Source of the DNA: Sphingobium sp. B2D3C
GTDB lineage: Bacteria > Pseudomonadota > Alphaproteobacteria > Sphingomonadales > Sphingomonadaceae
Reading direction: 5' to 3'
Length of the DNA stretch: 64,000 nucleotides
Assembly (NCBI RefSeq): GCF_025961835.1
Contig: NZ_JAOQOK010000001.1
Coordinates: 992,001 to 1,056,000, forward strand
The first letter of the stretch is position 1; each line of letters begins with the position of its first letter. A model generated the notes under the pieces. The model saw only the letters and a list, made by a program, of their open reading frames with translations, made no database searches and was not told the origin of the DNA. The position numbers were made by a program, and so were the translations under genes. Positions 22,497 to 32,311 of this stretch are shown one piece after another.

Positions 22497-24089
22497 TTAG
22501 CTCGCGGTGACACGTTGATGGAGCCGCGTGATCGCATCGATTGCGGAGGTGATACCGCCTTCCTGCCATCCGCCGATATAGGAGGTATGCTCGCCCGCCA
22601 GGACGATCCGCCCGTCGAATTCGCACATATTCCGGTAGTGCTCGGCGCGCGCTTCCTCCGTCCACTGCCCGAAGCAGCCGAGCACCCAGGGAACCCGGTG
22701 CCAGCCGACGGCTACGCCGTTCATGAACTCGGCCTTATATTGCGGGTGGATCTGCGCGCCCCATTCGAGCGCGCGCTTGACCCGCTCTTCCGGCGGCAGG
22801 GCGGTCAGTTCGAAGCCGGTCGAGCCGCCGGTATAAGCGCCCAGAAGCACGCCCGGGCCGCTGGTGCCATAATTGCTGCTGGGGTAGCTGATCTGCGAGA
22901 TCGGCAGATCCGTGGTGGTGATGCCGCCGTAGATCTGGTCGTCCTGCTCCCAGAAGCGCCGCTTGAACTCCAGCCCGACCTTGACGCTGGTCGAGTAGGG
23001 CACCGCGCGGATTGCCCCTGCCAGCTTGGGGCCGACATTCATGTCGATCTGCGCGAGGATGGGCAGCGGGATGGTGCAGATGCACCAGTCAGCCTTGGCC
23101 TGCGCGGCGGCACCGGACTTGGTGTCGACATAATCGACCGTGACGCCTTTCGCGCCCTGCTTGATCGCCGTGACCTTGCTGTTGAGGCGAACCAGATGGC
23201 CGACCGCCCGCTCAAAGCCCTTGGCGACCATTTCCATGCCGCCGACCGGCTGGAAGATCGCAAACTCGTGATCCCAGGTGAGGTTGCCGCCGATCGAGCG
23301 CCACAGGCGTGAACGGAGCACCGTTTCGGCGGTCATCGGCTCGGAGGGGATCGGCTCGGCAGTCAGGCCGCCGCCTGGCTGCTTCTCCCAGCCACGGCGG
23401 TTGCTGGACTCGCGGCCCTTCACATAGCGCATGTCCTTGTCGAGCGCGCCCCAGCTTCGCAGGGATTCCAGCAGGATGTCGCCATCCTCCTTGCTGAGCG
23501 TATCCGCCAGGGCATTCTTGTTGACGGCCTTGGCGAGCAATTCGCTGACATGGCCGTAGAAGTCCGCCTGCACATGCCGGTAGCGCTGCGGGGCGCCGCC
23601 GAACGCCTTGGTCGAGTGGACATAGGCGTTATAGTTGACCTGCATGAACGGCTCGAGGGCCACGCCCAGTTCGCGGCAATAATGCATGATGCCATGGTGG
23701 TGCCATGGAATGCGCCACGGGCCGGGATTGATGTAGTTGCCGGGCGCGAAGTCGCACTTCTGTGTCGCGCCGCCGAGTTCAGTGTAGGTGTCGCCGCCCT
23801 TGAGCGTCCAGGAGCGCCCGCCCACGCGGTCGTTATACTCCAGCACCTGAACCTTGTAGCCGGCGCGGCTCAGCTCCAGCGCGGCGGTCATCCCCGCGAC
23901 GCCGGCGCCCAGAATGAGCACGCTTGCGCCCTTGGCGCCGCCCTCCAGCTTGATCGGTCCCTTGAACGTCGAGGCCTGAGCCTGGCCGAGGCTCGACATC
24001 GCCATGTACATCGCCGATGCGCCCGCCGTGGTTCCAATGAGCGCCAGCAGATCACGCTTGCTCATGCGCAGCGCGTTAGTGTCTGTCAT
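22497..24089 (-). CDS. Exported flavin (FAD) amine oxidase family protein
   Basis: This 530-residue protein belongs to the monoamine/L-amino-acid oxidase family. It has a GAGVAGM Rossmann motif (residues 61-67) followed by VLEYNDRVGGRSW and a C-terminal FAD block, LAGEHTSYIGGWQEGGI. Residues 9-38 (MSKRDLLALIGTTAGAS...) look like a Tat-type leader with Lys-Arg in place of Arg-Arg, so FAD-loaded export is likely. A co-transcribed cytochrome c suggests it acts as a dehydrogenase passing electrons to the respiratory chain rather than to oxygen. The amine or amino acid substrate is unknown. Confidence 0.88.
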   Translation of the reverse strand: MTDTNALRMSKRDLLALIGTTAGASAMYMAMSSLGQAQASTFKGPIKLEGGAKGASVLILGAGVAGMTAALELSRAGYKVQVLEYNDRVGGRSWTLKGGDTYTELGGATQKCDFAPGNYINPGPWRIPWHHHGIMHYCRELGVALEPFMQVNYNAYVHSTKAFGGAPQRYRHVQADFYGHVSELLAKAVNKNALADTLSKEDGDILLESLRSWGALDKDMRYVKGRESSNRRGWEKQPGGGLTAEPIPSEPMTAETVLRSRLWRSIGGNLTWDHEFAIFQPVGGMEMVAKGFERAVGHLVRLNSKVTAIKQGAKGVTVDYVDTKSGAAAQAKADWCICTIPLPILAQIDMNVGPKLAGAIRAVPYSTSVKVGLEFKRRFWEQDDQIYGGITTTDLPISQISYPSSNYGTSGPGVLLGAYTGGSTGFELTALPPEERVKRALEWGAQIHPQYKAEFMNGVAVGWHRVPWVLGCFGQWTEEARAEHYRNMCEFDGRIVLAGEHTSYIGGWQEGGITSAIDAITRLHQRVTAS

Positions 24090-24399
24090 ATGTGGTTATA
24101 TCCCATGTCACCCCTTTGCGTGAGGGGAGCCATGGTGGGCGAACCGGGCCTTGACCCGACTCGCACCAACCTGTGCAGCACCTCGTCGCGAAGCCAGTGA
24201 TCGGCCTGCGGCTCGCTGCTGTTGATACGAGGTTTTGCGTATTTGCGGTGGGACGCGGCTCGGGCAAAGGCCCGAATCTACGCCGGAGTCGGGGGCGATG
24301 AGCGCCGTGTTGCTCAGGCACTCCTGCAGTGGGGTCGGGAAGTTTGAAGCGAGACTTAGCCCCTGCTTTTCAGAGGAGGGGTGGTACGCACTCAGTCGC
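24090..24399. other. Intergenic region without a supportable gene
   Basis: These 310 bases separate pyrF from the amine oxidase. They contain a perfect TCGGGC-AAAG-GCCCGA hairpin at 24260-24275 and other short GC repeats. A - strand frame crosses much of the region, but its composition (many Cys, Trp and Arg) and lack of a ribosome site do not look like a protein. The right part must hold the pyrF 3' end and the left part the oxidase promoter. Confidence 0.4.
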
Positions 24400-25074
24400 C
24401 TAAAGCGTCGCCTCGATTTCGCGCGCCGCCATATCAGGCTCGGGCGCCTGAGTGATCGGACGGCCAATGACCAGCAGCGAGGCGCCGGCATCCACTGCTT
24501 CACGCGGCGTGACCGCGCGCTTCTGGTCGCCCTTGCTGGCGCCGCTCGGGCGCACTCCGGGTACGACAAAGAAGCCGGCAGGCCAGAGCTTGCGCGCGCG
24601 GGCGACCTCATTGCCGGAGCAGACGATGCCGTCGAGACCAGCCTCCTTGGCAAGCAGCGTCAGCCGCTCGACCTGTTCCTGCGTCCCGCCGTGAACGCCG
24701 GTTTCCTCCAGATCGGTCTGGTCAAGGCTCGTGAGCGTCGTCACGGCGACGACCTTGGTGTGAACCCCGGCCGCAGCCTTGGCGTCTTCCAGCATCGCCC
24801 GTCCGCCAGAGGCATGGACGGTGAGGATCGACGGTTCGAGCGCGTGCAGGGCCTGAACCGCCTTGGCGACCGTGTTCGGAATGTCGTGAAGCTTCAGGTC
24901 GAGAAAGATCGGCAAACCGAACTTGCGCATCTCATGCACGCCATGGTGACCGTTGGCGCAGAAAAATTCCAGCCCCAGCTTGATGCCGCCGACATGGTTG
25001 CGGACCTTCTGAACCAGCTCCTGCGCATGGGGCAGGGAGGGCGTGTCGATGGCGATATAGATGATGCTGGTCAT
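24400..25074 (-). CDS. pyrF: Orotidine 5'-phosphate decarboxylase
   Basis: The 224-residue enzyme performs the last step of UMP synthesis, OMP to UMP plus CO2. The catalytic Asp-Lys-Asp array is in LDLKLHDIPNTV (D59, K61, D64). The phosphate-binding end VVPGVRPSG and VIGRPITQA near the C-terminus complete the TIM barrel. The ATG overlaps the stop of the upstream LapA-like gene as ATGA, so translation is coupled. Confidence 0.97.
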   Translation of the reverse strand: MTSIIYIAIDTPSLPHAQELVQKVRNHVGGIKLGLEFFCANGHHGVHEMRKFGLPIFLDLKLHDIPNTVAKAVQALHALEPSILTVHASGGRAMLEDAKAAAGVHTKVVAVTTLTSLDQTDLEETGVHGGTQEQVERLTLLAKEAGLDGIVCSGNEVARARKLWPAGFFVVPGVRPSGASKGDQKRAVTPREAVDAGASLLVIGRPITQAPEPDMAAREIEATL

Positions 25075-25481
25075 GGAGTGTCGGTTCTGCCTGCCGGTTT
25101 GAGATCGTCGTCCACCCGCACATCGATCGTGCGAACGGGCTGTGCGGGATCGAATCCCGCTGGGGTGATGTGATCGGGCGTGGCGGTTGGCGTGGGGTGG
25201 TCCTGGGTATGAACCACCGGTGCCGTCGCCGCCGGTGCGGAAGCCGCGAGGGCGCGCTCGGCGCTGTCGAGCCGCCGGCGCATCCGATATTTGGTCGCCT
25301 TATGCAGCGCCCAGAACGGCAGCGAACCGGCGAGAAACGCGACGATCACGAGAACAGGCAGCTTGGTTTCAAGCTGGAGACCGCCCCACAGATTAATCAT
25401 CACGGGGGTCCAGTTGGCGAAGCTGAAAATGACGATGATGATCGCCAGTACGACCCAGAAGGCTGTCCGGAGGAACTGCAT
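25071..25481 (-). CDS. LapA-domain (DUF1049) inner-membrane protein
   Basis: The 136-residue protein has two membrane segments (about residues 5-25 and 42-65) with the LapA pattern FSFANWTPVMINLWG between them, and a cytoplasmic Ala/Pro/Asp-rich tail. The ATG at 25481 has AGAGGAAG seven bases upstream. In other proteobacteria LapA partners LapB in LPS assembly control. Here no lapB is adjacent and the gene is coupled to pyrF, a common alphaproteobacterial arrangement. Confidence 0.85.
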   Translation of the reverse strand: MQFLRTAFWVVLAIIIVIFSFANWTPVMINLWGGLQLETKLPVLVIVAFLAGSLPFWALHKATKYRMRRRLDSAERALAASAPAATAPVVHTQDHPTPTATPDHITPAGFDPAQPVRTIDVRVDDDLKPAGRTDTP

Positions 25482-25597
25482 GGCTTGTCTTCCTCTGCTT
25501 GGTCCGTAGAGCCTGACCATAAGCGCGCCGTGCCGGCTTGCCTAGGGGCGCGTTTCAACGCCTCTCTGCGGACATGGGAGCTTCCGGAACGGGCGTG

Positions 25598-26917
<1,320 letters not shown>

Positions 26918-27144
26918 GAGGCGGGTTCCTGATGAGACAGATTGGAGACGGGCTGCCCCTAGCAGGCTGTGACGAAACGGGCAAATCGCGCGGGTGAGGG
27001 CGGTGGCTATGACTCAAGGTACTGAGATATAGCGATAAAAACCAATGCTGTCCGTGGTGGGTGGTCGCGGCGACATAAAGCGAATCGTCCGCAGATGGGT
27101 GCGCGTCGGCCGATTGATCAGAGCCTCGTCCGCGTGCCGCAACC

Positions 27145-27855
27145 TCAGATCAGCCCCATGGCCCGCATCGAACGGTGGCCTTCGGTTGCGATAATGACAT
27201 GATCGTGGACGGTCACGCCGAGGGGCTTGAGCGCGGCGATGACGTCGCGAGTCATGAGGATGTCCTGCCGGCTCGGCTCGGGCAAACCGCTGGGATGATT
27301 GTGGACAAGAATGACGCCGGCCGAGCCGAATTCCAGTGCGCGACGGGCAACTTGCCGGGCGTAGATGGCAGCTTCATCCACCGAGCCGTCCCCCATATGA
27401 TCGTCACGCAGCAGGATGTTGCGGGCGTTGAGATGAAGCACGCGCACGCGCTCGATCGAGAGATGGGCCATGTCGGCGCGCAAATAATCGAGCAGGGCCT
27501 GCCATGATGCCAGCACCGGCCGCTCCGCCACCTCGTTGCGGAGCATCCGCAGGGCGGCGGCCTGTGTCGCCTTGAGCGCGGCGGTCGTGGTCTCGCCCAT
27601 GCCGTCGACCTGCATCAGCGTGGCCCAATCGGCGCTGAGCACGGCGCCCAACGAGCCGAAGCGGGCGATCAGGGCCTTTGCCAGCGGCTTGGTATCCCGG
27701 CGCGGCAGGGCGAGCGCGAGCAGATATTCGATCAGTTCATGGTCGAGCAGCCCATCTGGTCCGGACGCGAGTCGCTGCCGCAGGCGGGCGCGGTGGCCAA
27801 CGCCATCATGACTCGTCTCGCTCTTGCCCCGGGATCGCCCTTCGCCCATGAACAT
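27145..27855 (-). CDS. radC: RadC-family JAB/MPN domain protein
   Basis: The 236-residue protein has an N-terminal helix-hairpin-helix part (RLRQRL...FGSLGAVLSADWATLMQVDGMGETTTAALK) and a C-terminal JAB domain with the metal motif HNHPSGLPEPSRQD near residue 185. Despite its name, a direct DNA-repair role of RadC is not well supported. The domain is a putative metalloprotease or nuclease-like fold. Two ATGs (27855, 27849) precede the core, and neither has a strong ribosome site. It is divergent from the ydbH operon. Confidence 0.93.
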   Translation of the reverse strand: MFMGEGRSRGKSETSHDGVGHRARLRQRLASGPDGLLDHELIEYLLALALPRRDTKPLAKALIARFGSLGAVLSADWATLMQVDGMGETTTAALKATQAAALRMLRNEVAERPVLASWQALLDYLRADMAHLSIERVRVLHLNARNILLRDDHMGDGSVDEAAIYARQVARRALEFGSAGVILVHNHPSGLPEPSRQDILMTRDVIAALKPLGVTVHDHVIIATEGHRSMRAMGLI

Positions 27856-27984
27856 TGTAGCTAAGCGCGAGCCGGCAGAGCGGCAAGCGGGAATGACGGG
27901 GATAAACGTCTGACCGAGTGGGTCGAAGAGGATGACGGACTAGAGGCGGGTGCAGCAGAGCGGCTGCACCGGCGCCGTCAACGT

Positions 27985-30900
27985 GTGCGCTGGATTGCCG
28001 GCGGGAGCGCGACGGCGCTGCTGCTGGTCGCGGGCGGCCTCTGGCTGGCGCGCGAGCCGATTGCCGACAGCTTCATCGCGCGGGAACTGGCCAAGCGGGG
28101 CGTACAGGGCCGATATGAGATCACGCGGATCGGGCCGCAGCACCAGCGGCTGGACAATCTCGTCATTGGCGACCCGAAATCGCCCGATCTCACGGTCCGC
28201 TTCATCGAGCTCGAACTCGCCTGGGGCCTGACCGGGCCTTATATCGATCGGCTCGAGGCCAGCGGCGTTCGGCTGCGCGGGCGGATCGTAGATGGGGCGC
28301 TGGACTTGGGTCAGGTCAGTCGCCTGCTGGAAGGTGGCACAGGCGATCCCAAGCTGCCCGACTGGACGGCGGTGATCGAGGATGCACAGGCGCGGATCGT
28401 TACCGACAACGGCACGGTCGAGCTGGGGCTGGATGGCAGCGGGCCGTTATCGTCGGGGTTCAATGGTCAGCTTAATCTCGCGAGCCCGGCGCTAGCCTTT
28501 GGCGATTGCAGGCTGCGGGCGCTACGGGCACCGGTGGACGTAGCGACCGAGAATGGCGAAATTCACCTCAAGGGCCCTGCCCATGTCAGCGGCGTGGGAT
28601 GCGAGGCGGCGAAGCTCAGGCTGACGGCCCCCACGCTCGATCTCAACATCCGCACAAATTTGGCGTTGGAACCCTTGGGCGGTGCAGTGAGCCTCGCAGC
28701 GCCATTGGCCGAGCAAGGGGACGGGCGGGGCAAGCGCGAGTTCAAGGAACTGTCCGGGCTCATTACCTTTAAAGGCGAAGGCGATACCCTGCGGGGGAGC
28801 GCTTCGCTTGCCGCCGTCAGCGCGCTTGTCGACGGCCTTGAAAGTGACGCGGCGAAGCTGGGCGGCAATTTCGCGGTGCAGCTCGATTCCCGCAATCGCG
28901 CTCTGGCGTGGCAAGGCACCGGGACCATCGAGAATGCCCGGCCGGCTCGCGGGATCAATCTTGCGCGCCTCGTTTCGGCGGCCGATGGCAGTCCGCTGGA
29001 ACCGATCGCGAACAAGTTGGCGCGCGCAGTCGAGGCAATAGGCCGGCGCAATCACATCGAACTGGCGGGCCAGGTCAATATGCTCGGGTCTCACGGCAAT
29101 GCACGGCTCGACCGGTTCGCGCTGCGGTCCGCCAGCGGCGCGCGGATCGAGAATTGGGAAGGCAGCGCGGTGCGCATCGACTGGCCCGGCGGCCTGCGCG
29201 CATCGGGACGGCTGGATATCGCCGGTGGCGATCTGCCGGAGGGGCGCATCGAGTTCGCCACGCAGGAGCAAGGCGGTGTGCGCGGCACCGCCACATTGAG
29301 GCCTTATGATGCCGGCGGGGCGCGGCTCGCGCTCACCCCGCTGCGCTTTGCCGTGGATGGCGCGGGGCGCGGCAGCCTCCAGACGCAGGTGACGCTGGAC
29401 GGTCCCTTGCCGGGCGGCGCGGTCAAGGGCCTGCAGATGCCGCTGGATGCTCGCATCGGGGCAGGCGGGGCGGTTAGTCTATCAAGGACTTGCGTGCCAT
29501 TGCGCTGGGCGTCGCTCAGCATGTCCGGCCTCGTGCTCGATCCTGCGGCGTTACAGGTTTGCGGGCTGGGGGAGGGCGCGGCCGCGATCCGCGATGTGGC
29601 ATTGCGCGGCCGGCTGGGCGACAATCCCTTCGCATTTGATGCCGGCGCAGCGCGTTACGGCCTCACCACCGGCCGCTTCGAAATCCAGCAGCCGAACGTG
29701 CGCATTGGCGCGGCCGAAGCCCCGGTCCGGCTCGCTGCCGATCGCCTGACGGGCGGACGTGGGTCGGCGGGTGGCCTCGCCGGGACGATTTCGGCGGGGC
29801 GTGGGCGGATCGGCTCTGTGCCGCTCGATCTCACCGCCATGGAAGGGCAATGGCAGTTCGCCGACGGACGTCTGGCGGTCGATGGCAATCTGCGCGTCGC
29901 GGATACGCAAGCCGATCGGCGCTTCAATCCGCTGGCCGGCGAGCAGGTGCACCTGACCCTAGCCGACAATCGCATCGAGGCGACCGGTGTGCTCGTGCAT
30001 CCGGAACGAAAGGCCAAGGTCGCCAATGTGGTAATCCGGCACGACCTCAGCCGTGGCGCAGGCCGCGCCGATCTGACGGTGAAAGACTTGCGCTTCGGCA
30101 ATGCGCTTCAGCCGGACGATCTCACGCCGCTCTCGCTGGGCGTGGTGGCCAATGTCGTCGGAATGGTGAACGGCGCCGGCCAGATCCGCTGGACGGGCGA
30201 CAAGGTGACCAGCGACGGGACATTCTCGACCGAGAACATGGCTTTCGCGGCCGCCTTCGGCCCGGTCGCCGGCCTGTCGACGACGATCCGCTTCACGGAC
30301 CTGCTTGGCCTGCGCACCGAATCCGGCCAGGTGGTGACGGTGGAAAGCGTCAACCCGGGCATCGAGGTGCGCGACGGCACCATTCGCTATCAATTGCTCT
30401 CCAGCGAGGTGGCGGAGATCGAGGGCGGGCGCTGGCCGTTCTCTGGCGGTATGCTGGAGCTGATGCCAGCGCCCCTCGCGCTGGATTCGCGCCAGCCGCG
30501 CAATCTCACCTTCCGCGTCGTCGGGCTGGATGCGGGCGCCTTTATCAACACGCTGGAGCTGGAGAACATCTCCGCGACGGGCACATTCGATGGTCTGCTG
30601 CCGATGGTGTTCGACAAGGATGGCGGGCGGATCGTTGGCGGCCTGCTGGTTGCGCGGCAAGAGGGCGACGAGCCGCGCTACCTCACCAGCACGCAAGGCC
30701 TGACGATCCCTTGCGATCCAGAACGCCGGGCCGGGCGCCTTTCTTACGTGGGTGAGGTGTCCAACGCGCAGCTCAACGCGATGGCGCGGCTGGCCTTCGA
30801 TGCGCTCAAGAATTTGGGCTATCGCTGCCTCGCAATCCGGCTGGATGGCGCCATCGATGGCGAGTTCGTCACGCAGGTCAGCATCAACGGGGTCAATCAG

Positions 30901-31155
30901 GGCACGGAAGAAACGCGCCGCAGCTTCCTGGCGCGACCGTTCCTTGGCCTGCCCTTCCTGTTCAATGTGCGGATCGAGGCGCCCTTCCGAGGGCTGCTCA
31001 ACACCGCGACCGGACTTGCCGATCCGACCAAGCTCATCAATGGCAGTCTGGGCGACCAGTTTGTACCCGTCGGCGGCGTAGCGTCCACGCGGGCCTCCGG
31101 GGTGGCCGTTCAGCCGGTGGACAGCGACAAGAGGATAGAAGGGGACAGGAAATGA
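27985..31155 (+). CDS. ydbH: YdbH-family AsmA-like intermembrane phospholipid transport protein
   Basis: From the GTG shown, the protein has 1056 residues: a membrane anchor (about 9-24), then a long beta-rich periplasmic body with the repeating strands of AsmA/TamB-type lipid-transfer proteins, ending in the YdbH C-terminal region. In E. coli YdbH, TamB and YhdP are redundant bridges that move phospholipids to the outer membrane. The frame is open upstream and encodes a basic stretch (RLHRRRQRVR) just ahead of the anchor. A CTG at 27910 with GGGGAT seven bases before it may be the true start. It overlaps ynbE by 4 bases. Confidence 0.88.
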   Translation: MRWIAGGSATALLLVAGGLWLAREPIADSFIARELAKRGVQGRYEITRIGPQHQRLDNLVIGDPKSPDLTVRFIELELAWGLTGPYIDRLEASGVRLRGRIVDGALDLGQVSRLLEGGTGDPKLPDWTAVIEDAQARIVTDNGTVELGLDGSGPLSSGFNGQLNLASPALAFGDCRLRALRAPVDVATENGEIHLKGPAHVSGVGCEAAKLRLTAPTLDLNIRTNLALEPLGGAVSLAAPLAEQGDGRGKREFKELSGLITFKGEGDTLRGSASLAAVSALVDGLESDAAKLGGNFAVQLDSRNRALAWQGTGTIENARPARGINLARLVSAADGSPLEPIANKLARAVEAIGRRNHIELAGQVNMLGSHGNARLDRFALRSASGARIENWEGSAVRIDWPGGLRASGRLDIAGGDLPEGRIEFATQEQGGVRGTATLRPYDAGGARLALTPLRFAVDGAGRGSLQTQVTLDGPLPGGAVKGLQMPLDARIGAGGAVSLSRTCVPLRWASLSMSGLVLDPAALQVCGLGEGAAAIRDVALRGRLGDNPFAFDAGAARYGLTTGRFEIQQPNVRIGAAEAPVRLAADRLTGGRGSAGGLAGTISAGRGRIGSVPLDLTAMEGQWQFADGRLAVDGNLRVADTQADRRFNPLAGEQVHLTLADNRIEATGVLVHPERKAKVANVVIRHDLSRGAGRADLTVKDLRFGNALQPDDLTPLSLGVVANVVGMVNGAGQIRWTGDKVTSDGTFSTENMAFAAAFGPVAGLSTTIRFTDLLGLRTESGQVVTVESVNPGIEVRDGTIRYQLLSSEVAEIEGGRWPFSGGMLELMPAPLALDSRQPRNLTFRVVGLDAGAFINTLELENISATGTFDGLLPMVFDKDGGRIVGGLLVARQEGDEPRYLTSTQGLTIPCDPERRAGRLSYVGEVSNAQLNAMARLAFDALKNLGYRCLAIRLDGAIDGEFVTQVSINGVNQGTEETRRSFLARPFLGLPFLFNVRIEAPFRGLLNTATGLADPTKLINGSLGDQFVPVGGVASTRASGVAVQPVDSDKRIEGDRK

Positions 31156-31361
31156 GGCACCGACGATGGATATCGCGCGCAACGCGACTTGGCTTGGGGC
31201 TGGCGCTTGCCGGAGCGGCAGGCGGCTGCATTCAGGTGCGCGCGCCCGAAAAGCCGATCGAGATCAATCTCAACGTGAAGATTCAGCAGGAAGTGGTGGT
31301 GCGCCTTCAGCAGGACGCCAAGGACCTCATCGAGAACAATCCGGAGCTTTTCCCGAAATGA
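31152..31361 (+). CDS. ynbE: YnbE-family outer-membrane lipoprotein
   Basis: The 69-residue lipoprotein precursor has a basic start, a hydrophobic segment and the lipobox AAGGC (Cys about residue 27). The mature part ends in IEINLNVKIQQEVVVRLQQDAKDLIENNPELF, the YnbE signature. YnbE is reported to join the C-terminus of YdbH by beta-strand stacking at the outer membrane. ATGA overlaps on both sides couple it to ydbH and ydbL. Confidence 0.93.
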   Translation: MRHRRWISRATRLGLGLALAGAAGGCIQVRAPEKPIEINLNVKIQQEVVVRLQQDAKDLIENNPELFPK

Positions 31362-31762
31362 CATATATGCACAGCATTCGCGCCGCAGCGCTTGCGGCAG
31401 TTTTCGGTCTCGGCGTCGTCGGAGCGGCTCCGGCTATCGCGCAGGACGCGGTGGTGAGTGCCGCCAAGTCGGCCGGCACGGTCGGCGAGCAGTCGGATGG
31501 CTATCTGGGCGTCAACGGCTCGGTGAGCAGCGATGTGCGCGCCGCCGTGGATGCGCTCAACATCAAGCGCCGCGCGGCTTACACCGATCTGGCGGCCAAG
31601 CGTGGCGTGACCGTACAGGACATGGCGGCCGTGACCGGTTGTCAGACGCTGGCCGGGCGCGTTTCGGAAGGGCAGATCTACCGGATCGGCAGTGGTCCAT
31701 GGCAGACCAAAGGGGCCGGACCCATTGCGCTGCCGGATTATTGCGCCACCGCCACACGTTGA
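31358..31762 (+). CDS. ydbL: YdbL-family (DUF1318) periplasmic protein
   Basis: The 134-residue precursor has a signal peptide (IRAAALAAVFGLGVVGAAPAIA-QD) and the DUF1318 core: GYLGVNGSVSSDVRAAVDALNIKRR, then LAAKRGVTVQDMAAVTGCQTLAGR and a C-terminal YRIGSGPWQTK. YdbL is proposed to help fold or limit multimerisation of YnbE in the YdbH system. The start ATG overlaps the ynbE stop. Confidence 0.92.
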   Translation: MTYMHSIRAAALAAVFGLGVVGAAPAIAQDAVVSAAKSAGTVGEQSDGYLGVNGSVSSDVRAAVDALNIKRRAAYTDLAAKRGVTVQDMAAVTGCQTLAGRVSEGQIYRIGSGPWQTKGAGPIALPDYCATATR

Positions 31763-31832
31763 GCGATTCGCGCCACTGAGGGCCTAATTTTCCTCGAAAA
31801 TCCGCCTGATCCCTCCGGCGCGGTCACCAGTG

Positions 31833-31861
31833 TTGACTTGCACGCCAACGCTTTCTACACG
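31833..31861 (+). promoter_or_regulatory. Candidate sigma-70 promoter of the F0 ATP synthase operon
   Basis: TTGACT (31833-31838) and TACACG (31856-31861) are separated by exactly 17 bases, 83 bases ahead of the atpI start. It is the best promoter match in the 181-base gap after ydbL. Confidence 0.55.
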
Positions 31862-31943
31862 GGCCGCGCCTTGACGGGGGCGGCTCAGGCACGTCATGCA
31901 GCGCTGGTTTTTACGTCTCTTGGCGTGAACGGGAGTTGGCACG

Positions 31944-32267
31944 ATGACAGAGACCGAACCTGGGCGAGACCCGATTGCCGAAGATGAACGCATCAAGTCG
32001 CTCAGCGAGCGGTTGGGACGTGCCGAGGCAGTCGAAAAGGTCAGGACCGGAGCGGACCGGGAAGTTGGCGGCGATAAGAATTATCGCCTCGGCAACCGGG
32101 TTCTTGCGGAGCTGATCGGCGGTCTTGTCGGCGGGGCGCTGATTGGATGGGTCCTGGACCGGTTCATCGGCACATCGCCCTGGCTCCTGCTGGTTTTCCT
32201 CTTTCTGGGGATCATCGTAGCCTTCAGGAATATTTGGAAGATTTCGATGAAGCGTCCTGAGAAGTAA
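31944..32267 (+). CDS. atpI: ATP synthase protein I (AtpI/AtpZ)
   Basis: The 107-residue protein has a charged cytoplasmic N-terminal half and two membrane helices (about residues 55-73 and 79-96) with GNRVLAELIGGLVGGALIGWVLD. AtpI assists assembly of the c-ring in other bacteria. GGGAG lies seven bases ahead of the ATG. It is first in the F0 operon, as usual in alphaproteobacteria, and the F1 genes are not in this window. Confidence 0.9.
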   Translation: MTETEPGRDPIAEDERIKSLSERLGRAEAVEKVRTGADREVGGDKNYRLGNRVLAELIGGLVGGALIGWVLDRFIGTSPWLLLVFLFLGIIVAFRNIWKISMKRPEK

Positions 32268-32311
32268 GGGCGCTTTCGTCATAATCGCAGACGGCTTTTT
32301 GGGAATCAGAC

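Noticed and set aside
24120-24170. tRNA-like 3' half (GGTTCG...CCACCA-like text on the - strand)
   Set aside because: No cloverleaf can be completed: there is no matching acceptor strand, D arm or anticodon arm.
24108-24653. - strand 181-codon frame crossing the 24.1-24.4 kb gap and pyrF
   Set aside because: It overlaps pyrF in another frame; its Cys/Trp/Arg-rich translation has no domain, and there is no ribosome site.
31871-31899. Second TTGACG box ahead of atpI
   Set aside because: No acceptable -10 hexamer at 16-18 bases; the TTGACT/TACACG pair at 31833-31861 is better.
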